From: Ectobius pallidus
Taxonomy: Eukaryota; Arthropoda; Insecta; Blattodea; Ectobiidae
Length of the DNA stretch: 64,000 nt
Direction of reading: 5' to 3'
NCBI GenBank assembly: GCA_964059195.1
Contig: CAXKWD010000005.1
Span: forward strand, 44,593,825 to 44,657,824
In this document: positions 22,929 through 34,796 of the stretch, piece after piece
Position numbering within the stretch: position 1 is the stretch's first letter
Layout of the letters: each line of letters starts with the position of its first letter
Position numbers and translations under genes: made by a program
The notes under the pieces: generated by a model
Told to the model about the DNA's origin: nothing
Seen by the model: only the letters and a program-made list of their open reading frames with translations
Database searches by the model: none

Positions 22929-23485
22929 CCCTTACTTTGTGTCACTATCGTGGCCAAGCTCAAGGCATTGTCGAGATTTTTTCCCTATTTTCTCGCGCAC
23001 TAATTTGGCAATATTAGGAGTCATAGTCCGGCTAACACACAAATGAAGAACATTTTTCAAGTTCTGATCTGATAGGTGATTTCTATGTTGTGGTTTGCAG
23101 ATTTTCATACAAGAAAAGAACTGTTCACATATATATGTCGATCCAAATATACTCAACATTCTAGCAGCAAATACAGTATACGTAATCGAGGGAATCTTGC
23201 CTGGGGAAATCTTCTATAAAATATAGATAGATCCTTTTTGTTTTGAAAGCGGTCTTTCATTTCAATATCATTTTGCAAATCAATGATTTCTAGTTGCAAC
23301 GACGTTGGAACACTGTCAATACCCACAGAAAATGTTGTCACAAATATGCAAACTCTTGAAATCTGCAATCAAATTCTTGATCCAGTTCTTCTAATATTTG
23401 AACATAATTATTCATATCTGTAATTGGATGACATACTGTAGGCAACTTTGGAAAAAGTGATGTGTCTCAGAGGGTGAGCTGACGT
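22929..23485 (-). pseudogene. hAT transposase C-terminal remnant
   Basis: Minus-strand reading gives FPKLPTVCHPITDMNNYVQI followed by LEELDQEFDCRFQEF. Frame changes lead to FSVGIDSVPTSLQLEIIDLQ, and then MLSIFGSTYICEQFFSCMKI. These blocks, in this order, are characteristic of the C-terminal third of hAT transposases of the SCAND3/ZBED5 type: a helical segment, the LQ.E.IDLQ motif and the STY.CEQ dimerisation motif. At least two frameshifts (near 23365 and 23155) break it. No zinc finger or catalytic residues remain. Confidence 0.88.
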
Positions 23486-23877
23486 TTCCATAAGTCTAGT
23501 TTTACTTTGAATGCTCTAAATTATCTCTGCCATGGTTAATATACCATCACGGCTCACCTTAACCCGTCCAATTCTACTGCTGCACTGAACGCCACTGCGC
23601 TGGTGCGTATTAACAGGAATACAACTCAACTGCTCGCTCTTCCAAGCTCTTGCGGGATGATTGGCTCTTACGTCACAACTGCAGCATCTGCCGGACACTG
23701 CTCTAGAGCCATAAAAAGCTATATCAAGCGTTTTCTGAATGTGATAAGTCGTTCTTCTTCACTTCAAATTCTAAATACCTATATAAGGACCAATAATTTG
23801 AAAATTGAAAGTCCTTCATAAGTTAATTTCCAGTTACTAAATACAAAACCCGGGTGACGCCGGGCCTTTTAAGCTAG

Positions 23878-25269
23878 TCTCATTATATACCTCAATAATG
23901 TTCCTAAATGGCTGTTACTATGCAGATGGTTGCGAAAAGGCTTTCAGCGTTTCATTAATTTCGAAATCTTACCCTCTAGTTCAAAATCTGATTCATTCCC
24001 CTCGGGCAGAGGTCTACTTGTCTTCCTATCTCCTATGGCTGTGGAAAGACATTTCTTGGATATTCCAAATACATCGCATACCCTCATTCGCTGTCCACGG
24101 GAATTATTTACATTATATAAAATTTACTGAAATTGTCTTCTTCCTCAATGTCCTATAACAAGTGGTAGCTACAGCACTTCACTTTAGGTGCCACAGCTCT
24201 CTCACTCCAGTTACACCCGACTTCTTTGCAGCGCCGCAATCACATTATTTTTTTTGTCGCTAATGTATTCTAATCCTAAATTTCTACACATTGGCTTTTT
24301 CTTTTCCAACTTACACTCATTTTTCACTCCTTTTTTTCAATTTTTCGCATCTATTAGCAACAAGTTCTCCTTCACCATCCACCATGATAGCATCAACTGA
24401 CAAGTGTCTACAATCGGATGCGGCTATCTGCCTTACCGCGCCCCGCATATCACGTTACTATTGCTTCCGAGCTGGCATATCCCACTCTCTCATTGGAGAA
24501 AGGCCTTTCCCTTATGAAAATTGTCTTTCAAGAATAGATAGAAAAGGAACCACACAAACTTTCAATATTAGGTTTCAATATTCAATATCAGTTACACGAA
24601 TATATGAACTACACAGAGGTGACAATAACTCAAATTTGAAAAATTTTGGCTTAGTCCACTCTCTCACTGGATGCCACAATTATATTTATTGTGAGGAGAC
24701 TCTTTGAAACCAAGTCAGTTACTTAGAATATCATGATTATGAATAAGTAGCAATATTAAGTTTAATGTATTTGTGAGTGTGAGCGAGATTTTGTTTTCCA
24801 TATACATATTTTTTTCAGGCTATTGTGAGTACAAGAGAAAGTGTGCCATCTTCTAAATATTACAGAGCTAGAAGCTTGTAGGCCTACACAATGGAAATTT
24901 GCTTCAGATTCTATATTTTAGAGGAAAAACCTCTAGAAGTGCTAGAAAATATCGTGCAGGCGTACATGATATAAATGTCAAAGAGTATTTTGATTACCAG
25001 CTGTGTTTTATTAACTACAACTTGAATAGTGTTCAGCATAGCCTAATTTGAAAGTTACACCGCACATCTTCTGAGGCCTTTGAATAATCAGATTGCACAC
25101 TTATTCTGAAGTTTTTTCTTCGGGTGGGGGGTTCATATGAGTCCGGGAACTTTTTCGGTACGTACGTAAAAGGACTGCGGGACAAAATTCCAGCAAAATA
25201 AGCATAAGTTGCAGTAACCCCGTAGTCAATTAACCATAGGCTTTAAAAACTACCCAAGCAAATAAATAT
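23878..25269. other. Unassigned DNA
   Basis: Open frames of 66-138 codons at 23898-24707 are low in complexity, overlap one another in different frames and match nothing I recognise. I see no repeat boundary or RNA gene. Confidence 0.5.
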
Positions 25270-26610
25270 TTAATAAAATCAGGTTAACTGATGTAACAAA
25301 GTGCCAGTATGTTTTTGTTTAATCAGTTATCATTGCAATTATGATATGCATTTCCAAGTTAAGCTCCAGATTTATTCATTAAGCAAGGCTTACGGAAGAA
25401 CAAAGGTCTAGTTTTTTTAAAAATCAGATTAAAATCGTCCAGCATCTGCTGAACTGTACAGATGTGATATCTTGACAATCGTACACTCACATAAAAATAA
25501 AAAAGTCAAATTTGTCGGTTTCGGGATTTGAACCATGGAACTGCAGAATGTAAGTCCAAGACGTTACCATCTTGGCCACCAGGGTCAGATTAACAGTCTA
25601 GTTGGATAAGCGTATGTAAGGAAATAATGTTATTTGTCATAGCTAATGTATTTTAATCTCCAAAGCCTTATAAGTTTCACAGTAAAACAATTGACTATGT
25701 TGTCATGATAACTGATTTGACTTTCATAAATTCTTTCGAATACGTATATTAACATAACATAGACACTAAATTGGGAATTACTCCGAAACCGTTCAACCGA
25801 TTTTATCCACGATCAATAGACATATTTCCATGGACATTATAAATGTGTACACCAAGTTTCATGAAAATCCGGTAAAGCATGTTTGAGTTACCGTGTCTTT
25901 CAAATAGACACTAAATTGGGTTTTACTCGGGTACCGTTCTACCGATTTGGTCCAATATCAGTAGACATCTTCTCATATACATTACAAATAAAAAAAAAAA
26001 AAAAAAAAAAAATGAGTATACAAAGTTTCATGAAAATCCAATAAAGCATATTTGAGTTGTCGCGACTTCTTATATATTGACATAAAAGGCCCTAAATTGG
26101 GCATAATTCCTTTACCGGCCTACCGATTTGGTCGAATATCCATAGACGACTTTCCATGGACATTATACCAAGTTTCGTAATAATCCGATAAAGCGTATTT
26201 GAGTTAATGCGCCTTTAAAATAGACACTAAGTTGGGTTTTACTCCGGTAACGGTAACCAGATTAGGTTCAAATTCAAAAGGATACTTCTCTTGGACGTCA
26301 TAAATGCGTATACGAAGTTTCATGAAAATCCGATACAGCGTATTTCAGTTATGGTGCCTTTCTAATACAATACTATTAAAATAGGCACTAAATTGGGCAT
26401 TACTCCGGTACCGGTAAACCGATTTGGTTCAATAACAATAGGGTTCTTCCCATCGACATTATGAATGTTTATACCAAGTTTCATGAAAATCCGAAAAATC
26501 GTGTTTGAGTTATGGTGCGTACAGACGCACGGACGGACAGACAGACAGACGGACAGAAATTTTTTCGTCCCCCACACAATCTCATAAAGTACCATACTGG
26601 CACTTAATAA
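25270..26610 (+). mobile_element. HINE/Helentron-like tandem-monomer element, copy B
   Basis: The left end at 25270-25311 (TAATAAAATCAGGTTAACTG, then AAGTGCCAGTATG) and the right end (AGTACCATACTGGCACT then TAATAA, to about 26610) match copy A. The array holds about five monomers, with CTAAATTGGG-type anchors near 25766, 25911, 26091, 26228 and 26388, against three in copy A. A 25-base poly(A) run sits in the third unit (25988-26012). A GACG/GACA microsatellite follows at 26528-26556. The difference in monomer number indicates expansion or contraction during or after spread. Confidence 0.7.
25515..25585 (-). repeat. tRNA-like sequence (probable SINE head) inside copy B
   Basis: On the minus strand GGTGGCCAAGATGGTAACG resembles an A box and GGTTCAAATCC a B box, with CTTGGACTTACATTCTGCAG between them, as in serine/leucine-type tRNAs. 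Stem pairing is poor. It is more likely a tRNA-derived retroposon head or tRNA pseudogene than a functional gene. Confidence 0.5.
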
Positions 26611-28307
26611 TTTAACTCGCAATGTCGTTAATAAATAGTCGACATGACTTTTGCAGTAACATTCTTAAAAATCTTTATCATGCCGCACATTTGGAAAAGA
26701 TGTTCATGAAAACGAATCCAGAATATTGGATTCCAAAATGTTATGCTATACGAACATTTTTTGCACAAAAGTCTATTCTGGGTTAAGCAGGCAAGAAGGC
26801 GAGACATTCATAGGCCATCTTGTATAATTTGTTGAAATTATACAATATTTATTGAATAATGTTTCCTTTTTAGGCAAATTAAGGTTTTGTTACTTTATCC
26901 TGATTCTTCATTTGTTTAATTCACGTGTAGTCAACTAGTTTAAGACTGTACTAAAAATACACTGTGAAGCAATGTTGCTGTTAGTTTTGCTTCTTATAAT
27001 GACGTGTGGAATCTGACGCAACTGAGTAGGCTAATGTGAAAATCCATGATGAGTAATACATATGTACTTCAGACTCGAAGATTTGTAAAACTATATCATG
27101 AATACGCAGTAACTTGGAAATGTAACACATTCATCACATTCAAGGGAGAATGAATATGATTATGAGCTGGATTCGTAAATCCCCACTGGCTAGCAGCTCA
27201 TGACCCGGAACGCCATTTTGCTAATACAAATTGTACTAATAGTTAATGTTTTACATTAGCTAAAGCACTACGCTATTAGAATAGTACGGTTCAGATGATT
27301 AGATTTGAGGGAAGCAGGTTTTAGTTTAGGGGCATTGATAGACGGATACGTGGAGGCCATGCTAGAATTGTCGCATTTCAACTGTTTTCACGGCTCACCG
27401 ACCGAACATCATGGCTGCTGAACCAGTCATCCCAATCTACCCACAGAGGCCGGAAGCGAGACCGAAATAGTGAATCTATGTGTTTTATTATACATAATGC
27501 ACTTGAACTGGTCTGGAAAGTTCAGAGCCACGGCTTAATAATACGAATGTAATTCGTCTCTCCCCCATCCATCTCTAAAAAATGAATACCTACATACCTT
27601 TTTGTATATTAAGCTCTTTAACAAATTTGAGAACAAAAGCATCATATTCTGTAATACCGTAAATATTTTTCAAATGATGGCGTTGGTTATTTTTGTTACC
27701 ATTAATCATTTCTGTGAAAGGATGAACTGATCCCAAATCTATTAATGGAACAATCCATGTGTACAAACTGAATAACAATATATGTAAAAATTCTGACTCT
27801 CAAATATTCTTATCCATTCAACAATAATTGATTTTACACCATAATACAGAAATTGGCCTACTTAAATTAATAATTTCCCGGAAACAGATTTCACGGCATT
27901 GCCCCTTTCTCGATTTTATTTTAGACCGAAAATATTTGTGAATGGGCTAACAAAAGTGTTTTTCTGCCTGCTTTCACTACCAGGCAATAACAAAAACAGG
28001 AATATTACAATTAACAGACAGACTCCCTAATTACCCCTTAATGGATTCATTTCTGCTAATAAAACCCATAGAAAACAAAAGTCAAATTCAGTGAATCATA
28101 CAGTAAGATACAGTAGGATTTTTTTCTCGAAGAAATTCCAACTTTGACAATCCCAGAAAATTCTCCAAGTCTCCTGTACACATTTAATCCAATTAAAATT
28201 CCAGTAACAGATTCCAGTTTTAATCCGGCCGACATACAATAACAAATTCCGTCCTGGTTTGGAACCAACGTCCAAACACATTTATACAAGAAAAGCGACC
28301 ATTTTAT
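26611..28307. other. Unassigned DNA
   Basis: No gene, RNA or repeat recognised. Short frames at 27590-27778 and 28056-28322 have no known domain. Confidence 0.55.
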
Positions 28308-29438
28308 GGGGGGGGGGTTCACACCTTCAGTTTATCTGCGCAGTTTATCACATGTGATAAACTAGCTATAAACTGTGTGAACTGCGCAGGTCACACAGTT
28401 TATCGTAAAGTTTCCTCACTTACCGTCCGGTCTTCATCATGACCACCGATAAAAAATATGCACCATTATTAGCTCCAGGATTGGCCACTGTTTAAGACTA
28501 CCGGTCCATCATGGCGATTTTACTTCCTCTGCCCGTACCATAGGTACTATAGATAGAGGAAGTATTGTTTTCGAGCCCCAAATTCGAAGTTGAGATTTTA
28601 CATAAGTACACGTTTTGAGGTTTCCCTTAATTAAAAAATACTATTTTCGGAAACATGTCTGTGTGTCTGTGTGTCTGTGTGTCTGTGTGTCTGTGAACAG
28701 CCAAGCTCCAGAATGGAATATCGTATAAAAAACAAAATTTTGAATTTGGGTTAAGTGCCTTCCATGGATGTGACACGTAGATTGGCGACAACTTTCACTT
28801 ATTTGTAAAGGGACTTTACATGAAGAAATTTATGATTTTCACGATTTTCCCAAAATCGGCTCCAACGATTTTTTTTTTGTCACATGGGTTGCTTATACCA
28901 AGAGCTAAAAGTGTTATTTTAATTTTCTAAAAAAATATCTGAAGGGTAGTTATAATAAGTGCTCTTTGCAATGTGGCCTCGTGCTCTATATTAGAATACG
29001 AAGTGAGAAAAATGTATTGGTCATGCTCAAAGTAAAGAAAGTTACGAGAGTATGTAAATCACATTTTATTTGTGTTATGATTCCTTCGGGAATGCAATGT
29101 GAAATGGTATCGACATTCTCTTAAATTTTGCAACAAATTTACATGTTGAGAATGTCATACACAATAATTATATTACTATACTAAGAGCCTAACTCTTATT
29201 TTGGCAGAGGAAGTTATGTGAATTTCACATCAGATGTTTTCCCTTTTTCTAGCAACAAAGGTGCAATTACACAACAAATTGCGGCTGCTCTTTTTCTGAC
29301 ACCCATTTCAATTCTTTGCCAGATCTGAAGCGAAAACTGAATGTAGCCTACACATCTTCCGTTCATCTAACTGTACAAATTATTAACAGTTATTTAGGAC
29401 AGATAACTGCGCAGATAAACTGAAGGTGTGTACACCCC
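28308..29438. mobile_element. DNA transposon with ~30-bp terminal inverted repeats, superfamily unknown
   Basis: The left end is a G-run then TTCACACCTTCAG and TTTATCTGCGCAGTTTATC (28308-28349). The right end is the inverse: GATAACTGCGCAGATAAAC, TGAAGGTGTG and a short CACCCC (29402-29438). Just inside the left end lies a perfect 22-base palindrome, 28342-28363, centred on CACATGTG. The middle is occupied by a second element (28521-29234). No transposase is visible and the target duplication is unclear, so I do not assign a superfamily. Confidence 0.75.
28521..29234 (+). mobile_element. TTCCTCTGCC family, copy 1 (nested)
   Basis: The 5' end ACTTCCTCTGCC is inverted at the 3' end as GGCAGAGGAAGT (29203-29214). 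The 5' end also folds on itself: ACTTCCTCT at 28522 pairs with AGAGGAAGT at 28555-28563. The 3' end continues with a hairpin-like TATGTGAATTTCACATCAG. A TGTGTGTC microsatellite lies at 28659-28694. Shared blocks with the other copies include TGTGAACA, GATTGGCGACAA and GGGACTTTACATGAAGAAAT. It is flanked by T-rich DNA with no obvious duplication, which together with the microsatellite and asymmetric inverted ends suggests a Helentron/HINE-like or foldback-like element. Non-coding. Confidence 0.75.
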
Positions 29439-30989
29439 TTCAATAGGACCTTGAAAATTAGTTTCATAATGCTAAAAAAAAAAAACATCTGATTTACTAT
29501 CAAGTCATTAACAGGATTATTTCTTCATGACGTAAAACAATAGAAATCAGCAAGTCAGATTATTACTTCACTACATTATCAACTTGTCTTATCCTATAAC
29601 AATGCCAATTCTAAAATAGAAATACCATGGCAAGAATTCTGTTCAATCGCTTTTATATATGATTGAAAAATATATTTTATATGATTTAAAAATACTACAA
29701 ATTTTTCTTTCCCTCACATATTTCTTTTAAAGCCATGATATAATTTTATTGAGAATAACAAAAGACATTTGTACTGTGGGAAAGTAATTAGAATAATACT
29801 TATAAATTTCTAGGGCCTTCCACATAGCACTCACAGTAAGTGAGGGTTTTTTATTTTCTTCATGACAGTAATTGAGTGTTAAACATTTATTAACTTCATA
29901 TACCAGAAATGTATAATCTAACGTCAAGTGGAAACTTTATTATCTTCAGCGGGAAGTCAAATACTCCACATATAGTCTTATCTCAAGCGAAACCCAAACA
30001 GTGTGATGGAGGAAGAAACTTAGGTTCTAGCCTACTCAATAGTACAACTATTGAAGTTTCATGTGTGAAAACCAGTTGGTGTGACCAATGCAATCGTGAT
30101 GTATTGTGTAACAGATGATTACAGAAGGGTTCATTAATACGAATTCAGATTTTTGAAAACCCAGAACTAATATAAATCTTTTTTTTTTTCTTGTCCAACC
30201 CAAGAACTTCAACTAACTTCTATGAGGAAGAAGAATAGCAGAAATGAGTGAAAAACTTGTGATAGAACAAAATTAAACTTTCCACAGGACAACACTTGAC
30301 TGAAAGAAACTGGATGTAAAATAAGCACGGTGGTCACGTACTTTGGACATGACTAACTTGCCAACATTTCTTTATGGTGATGAGATTTTCCATTTAAATT
30401 ACTCTCGTTTCCAGCATGGATATATCGATCGCCGAAAGAATTTTAAAATATTCGAACATAACTTAGTAAATAGTTAAGAATAAAAGATTTACCATGATAT
30501 TGCATGTCTTCACTTTTGAAAGGAATGTTAGGAATGTCCTCTTTATAGACATGGGTCTATGCATTTACAATAATTAGTAATTACCGAAATCCGTATGACC
30601 AGACACCGTTTCAGTGTGTAACGTACTTGATTTGCTCTAATGTACGGTTCTAATTTACGGATATATGCTTTTATTTGTTTAGTTTTCCAGAAACACAGAA
30701 ATTTGATGCCTGTGTGAGGTTACAAAGAAGCCCACCAAAATGTATCTGGAATTGTAAATTTGTGAAATAATAGAATACAAGAGACAGTGAAGCGCTTTAA
30801 TCATAACAGATGTGTCACATTTTACCATTGCTCCAGTATTTCCTACTTTTGTGCATTGTAAATGAACCTTTTTGAAATAAATAATATTGGTTTATCAGCA
30901 ATGAAAAATGAACTTTTATTTTGAAGCACAAGGTATAATAGGAATGTAGGCTATATAGTATTTATACAGTAGTATATTGTCTTGTTTTA
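29439..30989. other. Unassigned DNA
   Basis: Nothing recognisable. Short frames at 29727-29927 and 29909-30118 show no domain. Confidence 0.55.
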
Positions 30990-31240
30990 CTTCTTTATTG
31001 CTATGTTTAGCTTCATTAGTTTTCAATTTATTAAAATTGGTTGCATTGGTCTTGATTTTATAGGCCTACAACTTCTATGTTTTGTAATTTATAATACAAC
31101 GTAGATAACATGAAAACATAAAGTATTAAACAACGTTCTATAATAGAGCATACTTCATTAGTATCGGAACTTATTTTACACATTTTAGAGCATATTTGCA
31201 TGCAAATTTCATCCTCGGATACAGCATTAACTTCTAAGTT
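30990..31240 (+). repeat. Interspersed repeat, relative of 59365-59830
   Basis: Blocks CATTAGTTTTCAATTTATTA, GGTTGCATTGG, CTTCTATGTTTTGTAATTTA and CAGCATTA occur in the same order at 59575-59820 with moderate divergence. The reverse complement of the first part is at 63180-63240. The type of element is unknown. The region ends in a TACA microsatellite near 31252-31271. Confidence 0.55.
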
Positions 31241-31454
31241 CATATATATATATACATACATACATACATACATAGGCCTATACCAGCACATATATATAAG
31301 TGTGTATATACCGGGCCTATATCGTTAATTTAGAAATTATTAAAATATTATTATAAATTCCTCAAATTACTCATTAACTTGTCAAACAAAAGTTTTAAAA
31401 AATTGCACACCCTATTTGAATTGTTTAAAATAACTAAGACACTTGAAGATTTTC

Positions 31455-31530
31455 TACCTAACCTATTTCAATATTCATGTTTTCTCTTATGAAACTGTAA
31501 TACAGTAAAATCGCATTGAAAACATCCATA
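31455..31530 (+). repeat. Direct repeat, partner at 33340-33415
   Basis: TCATGTTTTCTCTTATGAAA followed by AAAATCGCATTGAAAA here corresponds to TCATGTTCTCTCTTATGAGA and AAAATCGCATTGAAAA about 1.9 kb downstream. It is either two copies of an unnamed repeat or a diverged duplication. Confidence 0.65.
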
Positions 31531-33339
31531 TACTACGGGTATACTCACAGCTACAAGCAGTATCTTATTCGGGAGTTCTGGTTTATGCTACAAATATAAA
31601 TTTAAAGCTGAAAAATTGCAATATGTTTGAGTTTTGAATTTACACGTACTGTGCTCTATATATTGTAATATCATTATTCTGCATAATTTTTATAGCAATA
31701 ATATTTTTGTACTATAGTAGTTTAATATATGGTAGTTTATGTTATTCCTTCACTAGGAGTGCTATTGTTGAAGTTCACAGTATTGTACCACAGTCTCTAC
31801 TTGTTCGTGTGCCGTAAGATTTAAATATCGTAACTTAAAAAATTAAATTGTTTTCTTAATCATGTCTTTATTCTTCTTCTTCTTATTATTATTATTATTA
31901 TTATTATGAGAGAATATTATTTTTACATTGGAGTTATTTAAATTTATTAATTTTAAAGGGTGACTTTCATAGTTTATTTCCTACATTATTTTTATCAACC
32001 TGAACGATTCCAATATTAACATCGTTTGCCAATTAAAAGTTAAGTTCGCTTAACTTCCGTTCAATGTGACCTAAAGCAAGATTTGTATGATTAGATTAAA
32101 ACAGAACCTAAGTAAAAATGGAATTTCCGAATAAAATAGCTTTTTATTGCACTAATTTTTGTTTATTATTATTTTTTATTATTACAGAATAACGTTTTTA
32201 AACGTTTGCTTTGTTGTCAAAACTTGCATGGCGTACGTGGATGGAACGAACTCGTAGGAATAAATAGGTGGGGTGAGGATAGTGAGAATATATGAGAGAC
32301 TGGCTGAGTCTCTTTGAGCATCGCATACCGAGACTCCTGGTATTTCGCAATAACTCTGCCGAGACAGAGCGCATCTTCCAAACATTGACTGTGCTCTCAG
32401 TCTTCTCATATTCCCCAGTCATGAGTCTTCCTCTGAACACCAAGCTGTTTGAGGGAATATTAGCCAGCGACAATACATTTTAAAAGCTTAATGGTTATGT
32501 GTGTGTGGATTTTTTCTAAGAAGAATGTTACAGTATTGTCATATGAATGTAACTGATCAGAAAACCTATTGAATACAACCACATTGTGAGACATTCGCGT
32601 GACTTTCTACACTCGGAACATGCTTTTTCCTAACGCAAAGCCTGGTTATAATTGTGTGGCCTTCGAATTACGCTCTTCAGTGATATATTCTATGGAGGAG
32701 AATAGTAATTTTAACAAGATTTTGGATAATTCCTATAAAAATTTTCAAGTTCACATTGCATTTGTCAATACAACTAGTAAAATGAAGAAACATAAAGAAA
32801 GTAATAACTTCTTCAGATTAGTTGGAATAAAGAAAAGTTCTCAAATTCTTTGAAAATATCTCACCACAAAAATGACATATATTTTTTTGTGTTCGCAGAT
32901 TATCACTCACAGAGCTTTTTAAGAAATGAAAATAGGATCTTAGGAAGAAAAGAGGACTTGATACGAAAGTTTATGGACAGTAAAATATTGTGTTCTGCAT
33001 ATAAAACTTTTGGCAAGGGTAGAAATTTTTAGTTCTTTGAAGATATCAGTTTTTTCTTTTTGTTTTAATTTGTTTGTGTTTTTGTTCGTTTTTGTTTACC
33101 AAGGAACGTTCGCTGCGAAAGTTACCTAATGAAATCTATCCCCAAAATAGTCAGGAACTATTAGATTCTAACTAGCAGTGTTAGATTCCTCCTTCAATTA
33201 CTACACGGTAAGACAAAAGTTACCTTCGCTGAATTGAGTACAGTATTATGGTACCGTATTAATTATTAAAAGTATATCACTGTAGTTGGTGAAGTGTTAA
33301 AATTGCATTAACAATTGAATAATATTTTCTACTTATTTC
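31531..33339. other. Unassigned DNA with one GC-richer island
   Basis: A (TTA)n-like run lies near 31884-31906. Bases 32210-32480 are noticeably less AT-rich than their surroundings and are open on both strands (a 91-codon minus frame and a 63-codon plus frame), but neither product resembles a known family. Two overlapping plus frames at 32599-33032 are Lys/Asn/Phe-rich, as expected by chance here. Confidence 0.5.
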
Positions 33340-33415
33340 TAGTAGGCTATGAGCATCAGCAATAGTCATGTTCTCTCTTATGAGACTAGAATTCAATAAA
33401 ATCGCATTGAAAAAA
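33340..33415 (+). repeat. Direct repeat, partner at 31455-31530
   Basis: Second copy of the repeat described at 31455-31530; similarity fades on both sides within about 80 bases. Confidence 0.65.
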
Positions 33416-34796
33416 TGTAGGCCTACATGCTTCATTATAGCCTATTTATACCTCTTTACAACAGCATCAGTAACTAAAAATCTTTCAAATAATCCTCATC
33501 AAGTTTTAAAATGTGTTGCATAGCCTATATCCTAATAGAATAGTTATCATACTTTAGATAGATATGTTAGAAAAACGTGATAGTATATGCCTATAATGAA
33601 ATGTTAATATTATTGTAACCAATGTTCTTTTCATTCGTCTCTAACAGGAACAGGGTTCCTTCTCGATTTTGTTATGTCATATCCCGCATGCAAGGGACAC
33701 TTATATTCCGAACGGCTAGGGTCAAATTTTAATATTTTAAGATCCTTGGACTAAATATGCACCTATGTGCATAATAAAAAATGTTGTCACACTATTCTGA
33801 ATATTCGTCTCGATAAATCATCAGCATACTTATCCACTTATACGAACAAAATATGTACTTCATGTACTTCCCATCTCTCATTTTAACAACAATATATAGC
33901 CTAAATAATAAAAATCCACAACATTGAAATGACTGCCGTACAACGGCATTCACAATATTAAACAAAAACAGTGTAATTTTAAACATTAATGAGTATAGTT
34001 GGAAACTAAAGGCTATAAAAATGACAACTCGATTTGATTAACATGGAATGTGATATGCACAAGTTCATTTTAAATGCGGTTCCGACTGTTTTGAATGTGG
34101 AATTCAAGTCTGAATGAAACTCGTGTGTTTATTTCATTAATGGAGAAAGTCTGTAATGTTATCTAGTTGACAGGATTTTCTATATTATCCGCACCCTCAA
34201 AACTAATCCTCACATTTACTTCCACTCCCACTCGCACTAGACAGTGAGAGGAGGGTTCCATCATCCATATATTGAGAAACAAGCAAATGAGCTTTTTCAC
34301 CCCCTAGACTGGGGATTTGGAAGTGAAGAGGATAGAGTTGTCCTGGAAACCACAGTGGAGAAGCGATGCAAATTAACATTCTTGGGGACAGCTGAACACT
34401 CTTGTTCTTATTGACAAGTGCCGTCCTCCCATTTTAATTAACTGAAACCGTCTCTTTTATAGGCTACTATCAACCCTGCACGCTTGCTTCCATTCAAATG
34501 TTACGCACTCTCCCCCACTCTTCCCAAGCAAAACTTCTTTTTAATGTACTGGTAGCGTGTTGTTTGTTTTTCACTAAACAATTGAGATCCAAAGAATAGT
34601 TCAAGTAACTTCCACTTAAGAGTAGTTATATCTGAACTATTCCCTAATATCAATTGACATTAATTGATCAATTGATCAGTTAATTCTTTTATATAAAAGT
34701 ACCTGTAGAAACATATATGCTTAGGGTGTTCATTAAGTAGGGAATAAACTTGTTGCAAAATCTTTAATAATTTTATTTTTTCATGACAGACATTCA
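33416..34796. other. Unassigned DNA
   Basis: No gene recognised. A GC-richer patch at 34190-34440 has no frame or repeat signature that I can name. Confidence 0.5.

Larger units (their letters stand above)
22308..23708. mobile_element. hAT element (1,385 bp) with CTCTAGAG target duplication
   Basis: Identical octamers CTCTAGAG at 22308-22315 and 23701-23708 bracket 22316-23700. The left end CAGTGACCGGCA is inverted at the right as TGCCGGACACTG. It contains a degraded C-terminal transposase (minus strand) and an A-rich tandem array at 22745-22870 (units of ACAAAATATACAAA with TAGCCGACA). Its length implies a large internal deletion. It is inserted in Helitron-like DNA. Confidence 0.93.
21687..23877 (+). 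mobile_element. Helitron-like non-autonomous remnant, split by a hAT element
   Basis: The 3' terminus reads CCCGGGTGACGCCGGG (a short hairpin), nine bases, then CTAG at 23874-23877 followed by T. A GC-rich hairpin about 10 bases before CTRR, with a host T after it, is the classic Helitron 3' end. Upstream, GACTGAGTGACTAATGACTG near 21698-21717 and AAGTGCTCATTAAAAAAGGA resemble interior blocks I associate with arthropod non-autonomous Helitrons. The 5' end is uncertain. The 1.4-kb hAT at 22316-23700 lies inside it, so the Helitron piece is older. Confidence 0.5.

Noticed and set aside
24291..24707. 138-codon open frame
   Set aside because: Overlaps frames in other registers, low-complexity start, no family resemblance.
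26362..26622. 86-codon minus-strand frame ending in a short repeat-encoded product
   Set aside because: It is translation of the ~145-bp monomer and its GACG/GACA microsatellite; a similar frame appears at 19223-19408 for the same reason.
31252..31271. Telomere-like or regulatory repeat
   Set aside because: It is a simple TACA microsatellite beside an interspersed repeat.
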